Assembly (NCBI RefSeq): GCF_021431965.1
Contig: NZ_CP090370.1
Span: forward strand, 1,674,001-1,738,000
Reading direction: 5' to 3'
DNA length: 64,000 nt
Source: Erythrobacter sp. SDW2
Lineage (GTDB): Bacteria; Pseudomonadota; Alphaproteobacteria; Sphingomonadales; Sphingomonadaceae
The position numbers and the translations under genes are program-made. The notes beneath the pieces are model-generated. The model was not told the origin of the DNA. It worked only from the letters and a program-made list of their open reading frames with translations, and did no database searches. Of this stretch, positions 1-9,836 are shown one piece after another. The stretch's first letter is position 1. Each line of letters begins with the position of its first letter.

Positions 1-260
1 TCTACAAGTTCCTCTACAACAAATGGTACTTCGACGAGCTCTACAACGAGCTGTTCGTCAAACCGGCGTTCTGGCTGGGCCGCAAGTTCTGGAAGATCGT
101 GGATATCGGCGTGATCGACCGCTTCGGACCCGATGGCGCGGCGGCCGTCGTCATGCAGGGCTCGGGCGCGGCCAAGCGCTTCCAGTCCGGTTATCTCTAT
201 AGCTACGCGCTGGTCATGCTGCTCGGCCTGATCGCGGCGGTTACCTGGGTGCTGATGTAA
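1..260 (+). CDS. nuoL: NADH-quinone oxidoreductase subunit L (3' end only)
   Basis: Only the last 85 or so codons are in the window. NuoL is the large antiporter-like subunit of the membrane arm of respiratory complex I and pumps protons. The visible tail contains the YKFLYNKWYFDELYNELF stretch typical of the NuoL C-terminus, followed by a final hydrophobic helix ending in AVTWVLM. The TAA stop (258-260) shares its last base with the ATG of nuoM, which fits the nuoL-nuoM-nuoN order. The identification rests on this tail and on the neighbours. Confidence 0.93.
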   Translation, partial: YKFLYNKWYFDELYNELFVKPAFWLGRKFWKIVDIGVIDRFGPDGAAAVVMQGSGAAKRFQSGYLYSYALVMLLGLIAAVTWVLM

Positions 261-1837
261 TGGAAGGCTTCCCGATCCTTACCCTCATGCTCCTTGTGCC
301 GCTCGTCGCGGCGACAGCGTGTTTCTTCGTCAACGCGCAGACCGCGCGGCTGCTGGCGCTGAGCGCTACGCTGATCGACCTCGCGCTCGGCATCGTGCTG
401 TGGGCGAATTACGATATCGGCGGCGCGCAGTGGCAGTTCACCGAGCAGGCCAACCTGTTTGCGGGCTTCGAATACCGCCTCGGCATCGACGGCATTGCGT
501 TGATGCTGATCATGCTCAGCGTGTTCCTGATGCCGATCTGCATCCTTGCCAGCTGGGAAGCGATCGAGAAGCGCGTCGGCGAATACATGGCCGCGTTCCT
601 GATCATGGAAACGCTGATGATCGGCGTTTTCGCGGCGCAGGACCTGTTCCTGTTCTACATCTTCTTCGAAGCCGGCCTGATCCCGATGTACCTGATCATC
701 GGCATCTGGGGCGGGGCGGACCGCATCTATGCCAGCTTCAAGTTCTTCCTCTACACGCTCATCGGCTCGGTGCTGATGCTGATCGCCATGCTGTGGATGG
801 TGAACCAGGCAGGTACCTCTTACATCCCGACGCTGATGCAATACGATTTCCCGGCCGAGGCGCAGACGTGGCTGTGGCTCGCCTTCTTCGCCAGCTTCGC
901 GGTGAAGGTGCCGATGTTCCCGTTCCACACCTGGCTCCCTGCCGCGCACGTGCAGGCCCCTACTGCGGGCTCGGTGATCCTGGCGGGCGTGCTGCTCAAG
1001 CTCGGCGGCTATGGCTTCATCCGCTTCAGCCTGCCGATGTTCCCCGAGGCTTCAGCGCAGTTCACCACGCTGGTCTTCGCCCTGAGCATGGTGGCGGTCA
1101 TCTACACCTCGCTCGTGGCGCTGGTGCAAGAGGATATGAAGAAGCTGATCGCCTACAGCTCGGTCGCGCACATGGCGATCGTGACGGCGGGCCTGTTCGC
1201 CTTCAATGTCCAGGGCCTCGAAGGGGCGATGATCGTGATGCTGAGCCACGGCCTCGTTTCGGGCGCGCTGTTCTTGTGCGTGGGCGTGATTTACGATCGG
1301 CTGCATACGCGTGAAATCAGCCGTTACGGTGGCCTCGCCATCAACATGCCCAAGTATGCGCTGTTCTTCCTGCTCTTCACCATGGCCAGCATCGGCCTGC
1401 CGGGCACCAGCGGCTTCGTCGCCGAGTTCCTGAGCCTTGCCGGCGTGTACCAGGTGTCGAGCACGGTAACGCTGTTCCTGACCACCGGGATCATCCTTGG
1501 TGCGGGCTATATGCTCTATCTCTACCGCCGGGTGGTGTTCGGTGCGCAGGTCAATCAAGATGCCGCCGCCATGACCGACCTTACGCCGCGCGAATGGGCG
1601 ATCCTTGCCCCGATTGCCGCGGCGGTGCTGTGGATGGGCGTCTATCCCGAAAGCTTCCTCGCCCCGATGCGGGCCGACATTGCCGCTCTGGAGGCCCGCG
1701 TCGCGCGCGCCGCCCCTGACGGCGATGCCAAGCTGGCCGCGGGCGAACCCCGCGAACACAACGCCAATTACATCGAACACCACTCTAAATCACCGGAAGA
1801 CTCCGCCAAACCCGAAGGCGCGGAGGGAGCACACTGA
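260..1837 (+). CDS. nuoM: NADH-quinone oxidoreductase subunit M
   Basis: Antiporter-like membrane subunit of complex I (525 aa), one of the three proton-translocating modules. Many hydrophobic helices are visible. The key charged residues of the family are in place: Glu137 in FFEAGLIPMYLI, Lys216 in FAVKVPMFPFHTWLP and Lys247 in LLKLGGYG. The last 50 residues form a hydrophilic Ala/Glu/His-rich tail that is longer than in E. coli NuoM. The ATG overlaps the nuoL stop and the TGA (1835-1837) overlaps the nuoN ATG, so the three subunits are probably translationally coupled. Confidence 0.97.
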   Translation: MEGFPILTLMLLVPLVAATACFFVNAQTARLLALSATLIDLALGIVLWANYDIGGAQWQFTEQANLFAGFEYRLGIDGIALMLIMLSVFLMPICILASWEAIEKRVGEYMAAFLIMETLMIGVFAAQDLFLFYIFFEAGLIPMYLIIGIWGGADRIYASFKFFLYTLIGSVLMLIAMLWMVNQAGTSYIPTLMQYDFPAEAQTWLWLAFFASFAVKVPMFPFHTWLPAAHVQAPTAGSVILAGVLLKLGGYGFIRFSLPMFPEASAQFTTLVFALSMVAVIYTSLVALVQEDMKKLIAYSSVAHMAIVTAGLFAFNVQGLEGAMIVMLSHGLVSGALFLCVGVIYDRLHTREISRYGGLAINMPKYALFFLLFTMASIGLPGTSGFVAEFLSLAGVYQVSSTVTLFLTTGIILGAGYMLYLYRRVVFGAQVNQDAAAMTDLTPREWAILAPIAAAVLWMGVYPESFLAPMRADIAALEARVARAAPDGDAKLAAGEPREHNANYIEHHSKSPEDSAKPEGAEGAH

Positions 1838-3300
1838 TGGACCTCAACGCATCCCTTGCGCTGATTGCGCCTGAGATCCTGCTCAGCCTCTCTGGGCTCG
1901 TGCTGCTGCTGGGCGCGGCGTGGATGGGCGACAAGTCCTCGCGGCTGGTGAGCATTCTTGCCGCCACCGCCATCGGTGCTGCTGCCGTGATGACAGTCCC
2001 GGCGCTGGTCAGCGGCGCTGCCGGGCAGGGAGTGGCAGCGTTCGGCGGGCAGTTCTTCGCTGATAGCTTTGCCGCCTTTGCCAAGCTGCTGATCTACATC
2101 GCCGCGATCGGCGCGCTGATGGTGGCGCCGACCTTCTTCGACCGCCTCGGCGCGATGAAGCCCGAGTATCCGGTGCTGGTGCTGTTCGCCACGCTGGGCA
2201 TGGGCATCATGGTTTCGGCGGGCGATTTCATCACGCTCTACATCGGACTCGAACTCAACAGCCTGTCGGCCTATGTGCTGGCGAGCTTCCTCCGTAATGA
2301 CACGCGCTCGGCCGAGGCAGGCCTCAAGTACTTCGTACTTGGCGCGCTGGCTTCCGGCATCCTGCTTTACGGTATGAGCCTGGTCTATGGCTTCACCGGC
2401 ACGACCAGCTTCGAAGGCGTGCGCATGGCACTGTCGGACGAGATGTCGACCGGGGCGCTGTTCGGGGTGATCTTCGTCCTGGCCGGCCTCGCCTTCAAGA
2501 TTGCCGCCGTGCCGTTCCATATGTGGACGCCTGACGTCTACGAAGGCGCGCCGACCCCGGTGACGACCTTCTTCGCCACGGCACCCAAGGTTGCCGCCGT
2601 TGCCCTGACGGCCCGCGTCGCGCTCGATGCCTTCGGTGACCAGACTGCGGCGTGGCGCCAGATCGTGATCTTCGCGGCGCTCGCTTCGATCGTGGTCGGG
2701 GCACTGGGCGCGATCGGCCAGAACAACCTGAAGCGGCTGCTGGCCTATTCCTCGATCAACAACGTCGGCTTCATCCTGATCGGCCTCGCAGCCGCATCCG
2801 TCGCGGGCCTCAGCGCCATGCTGACCTATCTCGCGATCTATGTCGTGATGTCGCTCGGCAGCTTTGCCGCGCTGCTGATGCTGCGGGCCGAGGACGGGAC
2901 GCCGCTCGAGACCTTTGACGACATCGCCGGGCTGTCGACCACTCGCCCCGCGCTGGCCTGGTGCCTGCTGGCGCTGATGTTCAGTCTCGCGGGCATTCCG
3001 CCACTGCTGGGCTTCTGGGGCAAGTTCGTAGTGTTCCAGGCTGCCGTCGAGGCGGACCTGGTGCTGCTCGCCGCGCTCGGTATCGCGGCCAGCGTGATCG
3101 GCGCGTTCTACTACATCAAGTTCGTCAAGGTGATGTTCTTCGATGAGCCTGCCGACCGCATCAAGGGTGCGAGCGACCACGCGCATTGGGCAATCCTGTT
3201 CATCGCCACTGTGCTGATCTCGCCGCTCGGTTACTTTCTGACCAAGTGGCTGGGCACGCTGACCGATAGCGCGGCGGCCGCGCTGTTTGTGGCCGCTTGA
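1837..3300 (+). CDS. nuoN: NADH-quinone oxidoreductase subunit N
   Basis: Third antiporter-like subunit of complex I (487 aa), an integral membrane protein with about 14 hydrophobic segments. The conserved Glu139 lies in YIGLELNSLSAYVL, and the TM7 lysine lies in LAFKIAAVPFHMWTPDVYEG, which is diagnostic for NuoN. The start ATG overlaps the nuoM stop. The stop at 3298-3300 overlaps the TTG start of the biotin ligase gene, so the nuo operon runs straight into cofactor genes. Confidence 0.97.
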   Translation: MDLNASLALIAPEILLSLSGLVLLLGAAWMGDKSSRLVSILAATAIGAAAVMTVPALVSGAAGQGVAAFGGQFFADSFAAFAKLLIYIAAIGALMVAPTFFDRLGAMKPEYPVLVLFATLGMGIMVSAGDFITLYIGLELNSLSAYVLASFLRNDTRSAEAGLKYFVLGALASGILLYGMSLVYGFTGTTSFEGVRMALSDEMSTGALFGVIFVLAGLAFKIAAVPFHMWTPDVYEGAPTPVTTFFATAPKVAAVALTARVALDAFGDQTAAWRQIVIFAALASIVVGALGAIGQNNLKRLLAYSSINNVGFILIGLAAASVAGLSAMLTYLAIYVVMSLGSFAALLMLRAEDGTPLETFDDIAGLSTTRPALAWCLLALMFSLAGIPPLLGFWGKFVVFQAAVEADLVLLAALGIAASVIGAFYYIKFVKVMFFDEPADRIKGASDHAHWAILFIATVLISPLGYFLTKWLGTLTDSAAAALFVAA

Positions 3301-4007
3301 TCCGGACCGTCGCCGAAACCGGCTCCACCAATGCCGATCTGATCGCCCGCGTCGGCGCAGGCGAACGGGTGCCCGAAGGCGATTGGCTGATCGCCGACCG
3401 CCAGACCGCCGGGCGCGGCAGGCAGGGGCGGATATGGTTCGACGGGCACGGCAACTTCATGGGCTCGACCGTGGTGCATCCAGCTGCGGGTGATCCGCCC
3501 GCACATACACTGGCATTGGTGACGGGACTGGCGGTCTATGAAGCGGTGCAGCCGCTGTGCCCGAACCCTGCGGCCCTGATGCTCAAATGGCCCAATGATG
3601 TGCTGCTGGGCGGAGCCAAGCTGTGCGGCATACTGCTGGAGCGGGCGGGGCAGGCGGTGGTGGTCGGCATTGGCGTCAACCTCGCTGCCGCACCCGATTT
3701 GCCTGACCGCAAGACAGTGGCGCTGGCATCATTCGGCCCGGCCCCTGACCGGGACGCTTTTGCCGCAGCGCTGGCAGCCTCGCTCGATCGCGAGCTGGAT
3801 CGCTGGCGCAGTTTCGGCCTTGCCCCGATCATTCGCCGCTGGCTGGCGGTCGGCACCCCTGAGGGAACTGCGCTCTCGGTTCACGAACCCGACGGAAGCG
3901 TGGTGCAGGGCCACTTTGCCGGACTCGATGGCGAAGGAACCCTGCGGCTGCGCTTGGAAGACGGCGCGGTCCGTGTCATTCACGCTGGCGACGTGATGCT
4001 CGTGTGA
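3297..4007 (+). CDS. birA: Biotin--[acetyl-CoA-carboxylase] ligase, catalytic domain only
   Basis: Attaches biotin to the biotin carboxyl carrier protein through biotinyl-5'-AMP. The 236-residue protein has the catalytic core and the C-terminal SH3-like domain but no N-terminal DNA-binding domain, so it should not act as a bio repressor. Visible motifs are GSTN (9-12), the biotin/AMP loop GRGRQGR (39-45) and KWPND (97-101). The start chosen is TTG at 3297-3299, which overlaps the nuoN TGA; no ATG or GTG precedes the conserved ETGSTN segment. It sits between nuoN and coaX. Confidence 0.93.
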   Translation: MIRTVAETGSTNADLIARVGAGERVPEGDWLIADRQTAGRGRQGRIWFDGHGNFMGSTVVHPAAGDPPAHTLALVTGLAVYEAVQPLCPNPAALMLKWPNDVLLGGAKLCGILLERAGQAVVVGIGVNLAAAPDLPDRKTVALASFGPAPDRDAFAAALAASLDRELDRWRSFGLAPIIRRWLAVGTPEGTALSVHEPDGSVVQGHFAGLDGEGTLRLRLEDGAVRVIHAGDVMLV

Positions 4008-4021
4008 AGGAGACGCTTAAG

Positions 4022-4807
4022 ATGCTGCTCGCCATTGATGCCGGTAACACCAATGTCGTCTTCGCGCTGTTCGAGGGGCGGGAAATCCGCGCCCGCTGGC
4101 GCATCGCGACCGATCCGCGTCGTACAGGCGACGAATATGCCGTATGGCTGCTCCAGCTTCTCTCGATCGAAGGCGTCGCCAAGAGCGACATCACACAGAT
4201 CATCGTAGGTTCGGTCGTCCCCCGAGCGGTCCATAACCTGACGGTCCTTTGCGAAAAATACTTCGGCGTCGAGCCGCTAATTTCGGGGCAGGGCAAGGCT
4301 GAGTGGGGCATCGTTGTCGATGTCGACCAGCCCAATTCGCTGGGGGCCGACCGCGCGCTCAACACCATTGCCGCCCATGCCAAATACGAAGGCGACCTGA
4401 TCGTCATCGACTTCGGCACCGCCACCACTTTCGACGCGGTCGATTTCACCGGGGCCTATAAGGGAGGCATTATCGCTCCGGGGATCAATCTCTCTCTGGA
4501 CGCATTGGTCAGCAATACGGCCAAGCTGCCGCGCATCGCGATCGAGAGCCCGCAGAGCGACAGCGTCATTGGTCGCAACACCGAAAGCCAGATGCTGATC
4601 GGCGTGTTCTGGGGTTATGTCGCCATGATGGAAGGGCTGATCGCCCGGATGCGCAAGGAAATCGGCCGCCCCGCAAAGGTGATTGCCACCGGCGGACTGG
4701 CGATCCTGTTTGACGAACACACCGAGATATTCGACGCGGTCGATACCGACCTCACACTTGATGGCCTCGCCATCCTCGCCGAACGGGCGAGCAAACAAGC
4801 GGAATAA
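4022..4807 (+). CDS. coaX: Type III pantothenate kinase
   Basis: Phosphorylates pantothenate, the first step of coenzyme A synthesis, and belongs to the ASKHA fold. The protein (261 aa) starts [17 protein letters not shown] (6-11) is the phosphate-binding motif, and the GADR and DFGTATTFD motifs follow. A GTG at 4004 is in frame, but the ATG at 4022 is preferred because an AAGGAG ribosome binding site lies about ten bases upstream and the family begins with this Met-Leu-Leu-Ala-Ile sequence. The gene is 14 bases after birA and co-directional with RNase J. Confidence 0.96.
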   Translation: MLLAIDAGNTNVVFALFEGREIRARWRIATDPRRTGDEYAVWLLQLLSIEGVAKSDITQIIVGSVVPRAVHNLTVLCEKYFGVEPLISGQGKAEWGIVVDVDQPNSLGADRALNTIAAHAKYEGDLIVIDFGTATTFDAVDFTGAYKGGIIAPGINLSLDALVSNTAKLPRIAIESPQSDSVIGRNTESQMLIGVFWGYVAMMEGLIARMRKEIGRPAKVIATGGLAILFDEHTEIFDAVDTDLTLDGLAILAERASKQAE

Positions 4808-4808
4808 C

Positions 4809-6458
4809 GTGAAGAACGATTACACCCCCGAAGACGAACTGCTTTTCCTCGCCCTTGGCGGCTCTGCCGAGATCGGCATGAACGTCAATCTCTATGGCTG
4901 TCAGGGCAAGTGGCTGATGGTTGACCTCGGAATGACCTTCGGTGCGAACGAATACCCCGGCACCGAACTGGTCTTTGCTGACCTTGATTTCATCGAGGAA
5001 CGGGCGGACGACCTGATCGGTGTCGTGCTGACCCACGCACATGAGGACCATATCGGCGCGGTGCCCTATTTCGCTGCCGACCTCGGCGTGCCGCTCTATG
5101 CAACGCCCTTCACGGCCGAGTTGGTCCGACGCAAGCTTCAGGAGGCCGATCTCCTCGATGAAGTCGAAGTTGTCGTCATCGAGGAAGATCATGGCGAGAT
5201 CGAGCTTGGGCCGTTCACCGTAACCTATCTCCCGCTCGCGCACTCGATTGCCGAAGGCAACGCACTGCTGATCGACACGCCCTTTGGCCGGGTGTTCCAC
5301 ACCGGCGACTGGAAGCTCGACGAGGATCCGATCATCGGCGAGCCGACCACCGAGGAGGAATTGCGCCAGATCGGCGACGACGGCGTGCTGGCGCTGGTGT
5401 GCGACAGCACCAATGTGTTCAATCCAAATTCCAGCGGATCGGAAGGCGCGGTCTACAAGGGCCTGCTCGACGAGGTAAGCAAGTGGTCCGGGCGGCGGGT
5501 ACTGGTGACCACCTTCGCTTCCAATGTCGCGCGCCTGCAGACGCTGGGCGAAGTAGCCAAGGCAACCGGGCGCGAGCTGTGCATTGCCGGGCGCTCGCTC
5601 GATCGGATCATCGATGTCGCCAAGCAGTCGGGATATTTGCAGGATTTCCCGAATGTGGTCGACTGGGATACGGCAATGGGCCTGCCTCGCGGGCAAGTGC
5701 TGATCCTCGCGACCGGCGGGCAGGGTGAGCCGCGCGCGGCGCTGGCCCGCATTGCCGAGGAGAACCACCCGCTGGAGCTGTCGAGCGGCGACGTGGTGCT
5801 GTTCTCCAGCCGCCAGATCCCCGGCAACGAGCTCAGCATCGGGGTGATCCAGAACCGGCTCGCCGCGCGCGGGATCGTGATGGTGACCGACCGGCAGAGC
5901 ATGATCCATGTCTCCGGTCATCCTGGTCGCCCGGAACTTGCCGCGCTCTACAGTTGGCTGCGGCCGGAGATCCTCGTCCCCGTCCATGGCGAGATCCGTC
6001 ACATGCAGGAACAGGCGCGGTTTGGGAAAGAAAACGGCATCCCGCACAACATCTTCCAGGCCAATGGCGACATCGTGCGACTGGCCCCGGGCACGCCGGG
6101 ACGGGTTGCGCAGGTACACACCGGCAGGCTGCTGCTGGACGGCGACATTATCGTCCCGGCCGATGGCGAGAGCATAGTCATGCGCCGCCGCCTGGCGCAC
6201 AACGGGGTCGTAGTGGTGGTGCTCGATGCCAAGGGACGCCCGCAGGTTGAAGGGTTGGGGCTGCCGCTGGATGAGGACTACCCGGCCTTTGTCGAGGAAG
6301 CGCAGGCCGATATCGTCGATGCCCTGAAGAAGCTGCGCGGCAAGGATACCGGCAGCAGGGAAGCGATCATCGAAGCCGCGCGCCTCGCCGCGCGGCGGGC
6401 GGCAACCCGCTGGTCAGGCAAGAAGCCGCAGGTCAAAGTCATGCTGGCGGAAGCCTGA
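4809..6458 (+). CDS. rnj: Ribonuclease J
   Basis: Metallo-beta-lactamase/beta-CASP ribonuclease (549 aa) that acts in RNA decay and maturation by endo- and 5'-3' exonucleolytic cleavage. The zinc motif HAHEDH is at 76-81. Later beta-lactamase and beta-CASP motifs include the FHTGDWKLD segment, CDSTN and SGHPGRPE. The start is a GTG at 4809, one base after the coaX stop, and the protein begins (M)KNDYTPEDELLF. An upstream in-frame ATG inside coaX would add 42 non-homologous residues. Position after coaX is a common alphaproteobacterial arrangement. Confidence 0.95.
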   Translation: MKNDYTPEDELLFLALGGSAEIGMNVNLYGCQGKWLMVDLGMTFGANEYPGTELVFADLDFIEERADDLIGVVLTHAHEDHIGAVPYFAADLGVPLYATPFTAELVRRKLQEADLLDEVEVVVIEEDHGEIELGPFTVTYLPLAHSIAEGNALLIDTPFGRVFHTGDWKLDEDPIIGEPTTEEELRQIGDDGVLALVCDSTNVFNPNSSGSEGAVYKGLLDEVSKWSGRRVLVTTFASNVARLQTLGEVAKATGRELCIAGRSLDRIIDVAKQSGYLQDFPNVVDWDTAMGLPRGQVLILATGGQGEPRAALARIAEENHPLELSSGDVVLFSSRQIPGNELSIGVIQNRLAARGIVMVTDRQSMIHVSGHPGRPELAALYSWLRPEILVPVHGEIRHMQEQARFGKENGIPHNIFQANGDIVRLAPGTPGRVAQVHTGRLLLDGDIIVPADGESIVMRRRLAHNGVVVVVLDAKGRPQVEGLGLPLDEDYPAFVEEAQADIVDALKKLRGKDTGSREAIIEAARLAARRAATRWSGKKPQVKVMLAEA

Positions 6459-6473
6459 GGAAGGGAATCGATC

Positions 6474-6755
6474 ATGGCCTGGACATCGATTATCGCCATC
6501 TATGCCCTGTTCTGGGTGATGAGCGCCTTCATCCTGCTTCCCTTCGGGGTGAAGACGGCCGACGAGGCGGGCGTGGCCAAAGTGCCAGGTCAGGCCGACA
6601 GTGCGCCAGTCAATTTCCGTCCTGCCAAGGTCGCCTTGCGCGCCACTTTGGTCGCAGTGGTGTTCACCACGCTATGGGTCCTCAATTGGGAGTACGGCTG
6701 GGTCGGGGTCGAGGTGATCGACTTGTTCGGCATGGCTCAGCGTAGCGCGGGTTAG
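6474..6755 (+). CDS. DUF1467 family small membrane protein
   Basis: A 93-residue protein with two predicted membrane helices, about residues 5-25 and 57-79, and a short polar linker containing FGVKTADE. The pattern matches the DUF1467 family of alphaproteobacteria, for which I know no function. A GAGGAAGGGA ribosome binding site lies just upstream of the ATG. It follows RNase J by 15 bases and probably ends the transcript that began with nuo, because the next gene is convergent. Confidence 0.85.
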   Translation: MAWTSIIAIYALFWVMSAFILLPFGVKTADEAGVAKVPGQADSAPVNFRPAKVALRATLVAVVFTTLWVLNWEYGWVGVEVIDLFGMAQRSAG

Positions 6756-6763
6756 GGCGCAGC

Positions 6764-9394
6764 TTACTCGGTCCGCAATCGCTCGATTGCCTGCGCCAGC
6801 GCGACGTAAAGCTTGCCCATATCGCTGCTGAGCAAGGTTACGCCGATGGCATTGCCGTCACGCGTCGAGAGCATGGTCCGCAGCATCGCTTCGAAATCGT
6901 GAATGTAGCGGCTTACATGGTCCCGGAAGTCCACGTCGGCGTCATAGAGTTCCGCAATCTCGCGTGCTTCGGTGTTGGAAAGCAGGCTGACCGCGCGGCG
7001 GGTAAAGATGCCTCGATCCCCGCGCAGGTAGCTGGCCCAAGCGGTATCCGTGACATCGGTCGACAGCGACTTCGCAATGTCGATAGCGTTGGAATTGAGC
7101 GCCTCTGTAATCAATGCCACCCGACGGGCAAAATCATTGTCGACCTGCTCCTGCGCGCGTTCGCGGGCACGCTCGACGCGGTTCTCGAGATTGCCGGCGA
7201 GCTCGTTCACCAACGAAAGCTGGTCGCGCAATTGCACCGCTGCCTCGCGTGCCGAGGCGGCCGAGCGGGTGGCCGCTTCGTCGAGCGCGGCAATGGCCTG
7301 GTCCGAATTCTGGCGAACCGCCCGGTCGATGGTCTCCGCCGCACGCGAGCCGATGCCTTGCGCGATCTTCTCAATGGTTTCGCTGCTTTCCTCGCCAGCT
7401 AGCGCAAGGGCTTCGCGCACCTTGTCTTCGAGCAAGGTGATCGCCTCGCGCAACTGCTCTTGCGAGCTTTCGGAGATCCGCTGACCGTCTTCCTCCAGCA
7501 TCCCCAGTGCCTCGCGCAGGCTGGTGATCTCGGCACTGTAGTCGGCGCTCAGGGCCTTGAGGCGAGCGTGCAACGCTCCGGTCCGTATCTGCAGGGACTC
7601 GCCACTGTCATTGGCGGCGATGACATAGTTGGAGATCGATACCGACCGGGCCACGCTTTCCGACAGCATTGCCCCAAGAGTTTCGGTCGATTGCCGCGCA
7701 GCCTCGAGACGTTGCTCGGCCACGCCGATAGCGTTCGGCAAATCGTTCCTGCTGTGTTGCACGCTCGCCTGGATGAGTTCGAGCAAGCGCACGCAGGCTT
7801 CGGTCATATCGGCCACGACAGACTGGGTCGCGGCCATGTCGGCCCGGCTTGAAGCAAGGTCCTTTGCCATGGCCAGCGTGGTTTCGAGCAAGCCTTCCTG
7901 TGCCGTACGGCTTTCGCCCAGAAGGCCTTCGATCTGTGCGGTAAGTTCGGCCACCTTGGCGGTCGCAGCTTCGGTGCTGGTCTGCAGGGCGAGGGCATGC
8001 TCGGCCTGTCGGGCCCGGCGGGCCTCCAGCTCGCTATCGATGGCCGCGAGTTGCTCTTGCAATGCGGTAAGCGCAGCTGCCTCGCTGGCTTCCAACTGGG
8101 CTCGCCGCTCGTCGAGCTGTCCTGCAAAGATTGCATTGCGCTCGGCGATATTGGCATCAATGCGCGCAGCCTCGTCTCGGAGCTCCTGCTGTTTCTTGCC
8201 GGCAGCTGCGAGAAACTGGTCATCGATCGACCGAATCTGCTCTACGGCCTCGGTCAGCCGTTGCTGCATTCCGTCGATCTGCCCGATCCACAGCGCCTTT
8301 GCTTCTTCCTCGCCTTGGCGGATAGCGCGGGCAATGGTCTCGCTCTCGTTGCGCAAGCCAGTAAGGCGGGCGCGCATCGATTTGAGCGCTTCCTCTTCCT
8401 GTTCCTCCAGCATGCCGCGGGTCGAGCCGAGTTCTTCCGCCAGCTGGTTCGCCCGGCGCCGCAAAGCGGCCAGGCTGTGGACCTCGCGGCTGTCGAGTTC
8501 ACCGCGAAATTCCTCGCTTGCCTCGCGCAGGGCGGCAAAGCGGGCAGAGGTGATTTCCTCCATCTTGACCGCTTGCGCTTCGAAAGCGGCGAGAGTGGCC
8601 TCGACTTTTTCGCTCAATGCAGCGACCTGCCGCTCGCTCGCGGCACCGAACTCGTTGAGTCGGGCAAAGCCGCTCACCAGCCGCTCGATCTGGCCCTCGG
8701 CCGTGCCGCCGGCATTGCCGATCTGGTTGGCAACATCGCGCGCCGAATTGGCAATCACAGGCAGGTCGCCACGTAGCTTGTCCATGTTCTCCATGGCGAT
8801 AGCGCTGACGCTGGCGATCTGTTCGACCTGGGCGGAATTGTTGCGAACCAGTAATTGCAGCCTGTCGGCATGCTCGCTGAGCCGTTCGCTAGCGATGCGG
8901 CCGAGAGATTCCAGCTCGAGACCCTGCGAGGCAAGAAATTCCCGCGCCAGGCTCAACTCTCGATTTACCGTTGTCAGGCGCTGTTCGAGCAGCGCAGATT
9001 CCGACGACAAGGCCGAGGCTGCCTCGGCATAGCGGCGCGCGGCAAGGGTGCTGTTGCGCTGGAACAGCACCCAGAGGGCGAGCACTACCAGTACCGGGAT
9101 GGCCCATTGACCGATCCAGCCGGTCCATTGCTGCGGTGTCGTCCCGGCGAGCAAAGCAGCGCGGTTGGCCCAGGCGAAGAACACTGTCCAGGCAGCAATG
9201 GCGAGGAGCGCTGCGGCTGGAACGAGCCAGCCGAAAGTGCGCCGTGCAGGCTCTTCGGCCCACTCATCTTCCCAGCTGTCCTCCAGCACCAGATCATCCT
9301 CGGCGGCCGCAACGGCGCCGTTCTCTGCCGGTGTTTGCGCCGTGCCATCGCCGCCCGAAGCGCCGACTGCCCTGATATGATGACCCCCGCTCAT
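6764..9394 (-). CDS. Large membrane-anchored coiled-coil protein, function unknown
   Basis: An 876-residue protein of unknown function. An acidic, disordered N-terminus (about 1-50, rich in Asp, Glu and Trp) is followed by two hydrophobic segments, about 53-75 and 93-112. The remaining 750 residues are almost entirely Ala/Glu/Arg/Leu-rich heptad-like sequence, predicting a very long coiled coil on the side of the membrane opposite the 20-residue loop. Composition resembles proteins annotated as apolipoprotein-like or as methyl-accepting-like coiled coils, but no signalling hairpin or enzymatic motif is visible. It diverges from the Hpt-like gene at 9465, sharing a 70-base upstream region, and its end is close to the convergent DUF1467 gene. 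Confidence 0.75.
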   Translation of the reverse strand: MSGGHHIRAVGASGGDGTAQTPAENGAVAAAEDDLVLEDSWEDEWAEEPARRTFGWLVPAAALLAIAAWTVFFAWANRAALLAGTTPQQWTGWIGQWAIPVLVVLALWVLFQRNSTLAARRYAEAASALSSESALLEQRLTTVNRELSLAREFLASQGLELESLGRIASERLSEHADRLQLLVRNNSAQVEQIASVSAIAMENMDKLRGDLPVIANSARDVANQIGNAGGTAEGQIERLVSGFARLNEFGAASERQVAALSEKVEATLAAFEAQAVKMEEITSARFAALREASEEFRGELDSREVHSLAALRRRANQLAEELGSTRGMLEEQEEEALKSMRARLTGLRNESETIARAIRQGEEEAKALWIGQIDGMQQRLTEAVEQIRSIDDQFLAAAGKKQQELRDEAARIDANIAERNAIFAGQLDERRAQLEASEAAALTALQEQLAAIDSELEARRARQAEHALALQTSTEAATAKVAELTAQIEGLLGESRTAQEGLLETTLAMAKDLASSRADMAATQSVVADMTEACVRLLELIQASVQHSRNDLPNAIGVAEQRLEAARQSTETLGAMLSESVARSVSISNYVIAANDSGESLQIRTGALHARLKALSADYSAEITSLREALGMLEEDGQRISESSQEQLREAITLLEDKVREALALAGEESSETIEKIAQGIGSRAAETIDRAVRQNSDQAIAALDEAATRSAASAREAAVQLRDQLSLVNELAGNLENRVERARERAQEQVDNDFARRVALITEALNSNAIDIAKSLSTDVTDTAWASYLRGDRGIFTRRAVSLLSNTEAREIAELYDADVDFRDHVSRYIHDFEAMLRTMLSTRDGNAIGVTLLSSDMGKLYVALAQAIERLRTE

Positions 9395-9464
9395 GGCCGG
9401 GAATCTACCACTTTTGCGTCACGATTAAACCCCGCTTTAACCTTAACGCGATAGACCGAGTGTC

Positions 9465-9764
9465 ATGGCCTTTGAAAATGGTGCCTTTTCCGCCACGCTG
9501 GCGGCTGCTGCAGGGGGCGATGCCGCCCTGCATGCAGAGTTGCGCCTGGCCTTTCGCGAGAGCGTGGCGCAGCAGATCGATCTGCTTTCGCGCGCCCGTT
9601 GCGACGGCAACTGGCTGGTCGCAGCGCAGCGGATCAAGGGGCTCGCCGCGAGCTTTCATGCCGAACCGCTTATGGTACTGGCCGAAGAAGCTGTGTCCAG
9701 TGCGCCTGGCGATCCGGTCGTTTTGCGCAAGCTTGACCGTTTCCTCGCCGAGTTCGACGAATAG
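9465..9764 (+). CDS. Hpt-like helical protein lacking the phospho-accepting histidine
   Basis: A 99-residue protein predicted to be an alpha-helical bundle. Residues around 52-75 (AAQRIKGLAASFHAEPL, then LAEEA) align naturally with the core of histidine phosphotransfer domains, AHxLKGxAxxxGAxxLxxLA. The histidine that would carry the phosphoryl group is Gln here, read directly as CAG. A later His (in SFHAEPL) is not at the catalytic position. It is first in a four-gene run ending in a histidine-kinase-like gene. The fold assignment is inference from the motif; the absence of His is seen in the sequence. Confidence 0.68.
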   Translation: MAFENGAFSATLAAAAGGDAALHAELRLAFRESVAQQIDLLSRARCDGNWLVAAQRIKGLAASFHAEPLMVLAEEAVSSAPGDPVVLRKLDRFLAEFDE

Positions 9765-9836
9765 CGCAAAAGCCGGGGCAGGCTCCGCTGCTCTCGCTTG
9801 GATTTCGTATGGCCTGCGCCTATCGCTGCAACCGCG

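Noticed and set aside
1768-3186. A 472-residue minus-strand frame over nuoN
   Set aside because: A high-GC shadow rich in Arg, His and Gln; nuoN is a clear gene on the other strand.
9425-9455. TTAA-rich sequence in the divergent region, as a CtrA box
   Set aside because: The spacing between TTAA elements is eight or two bases and does not fit the N7 consensus.
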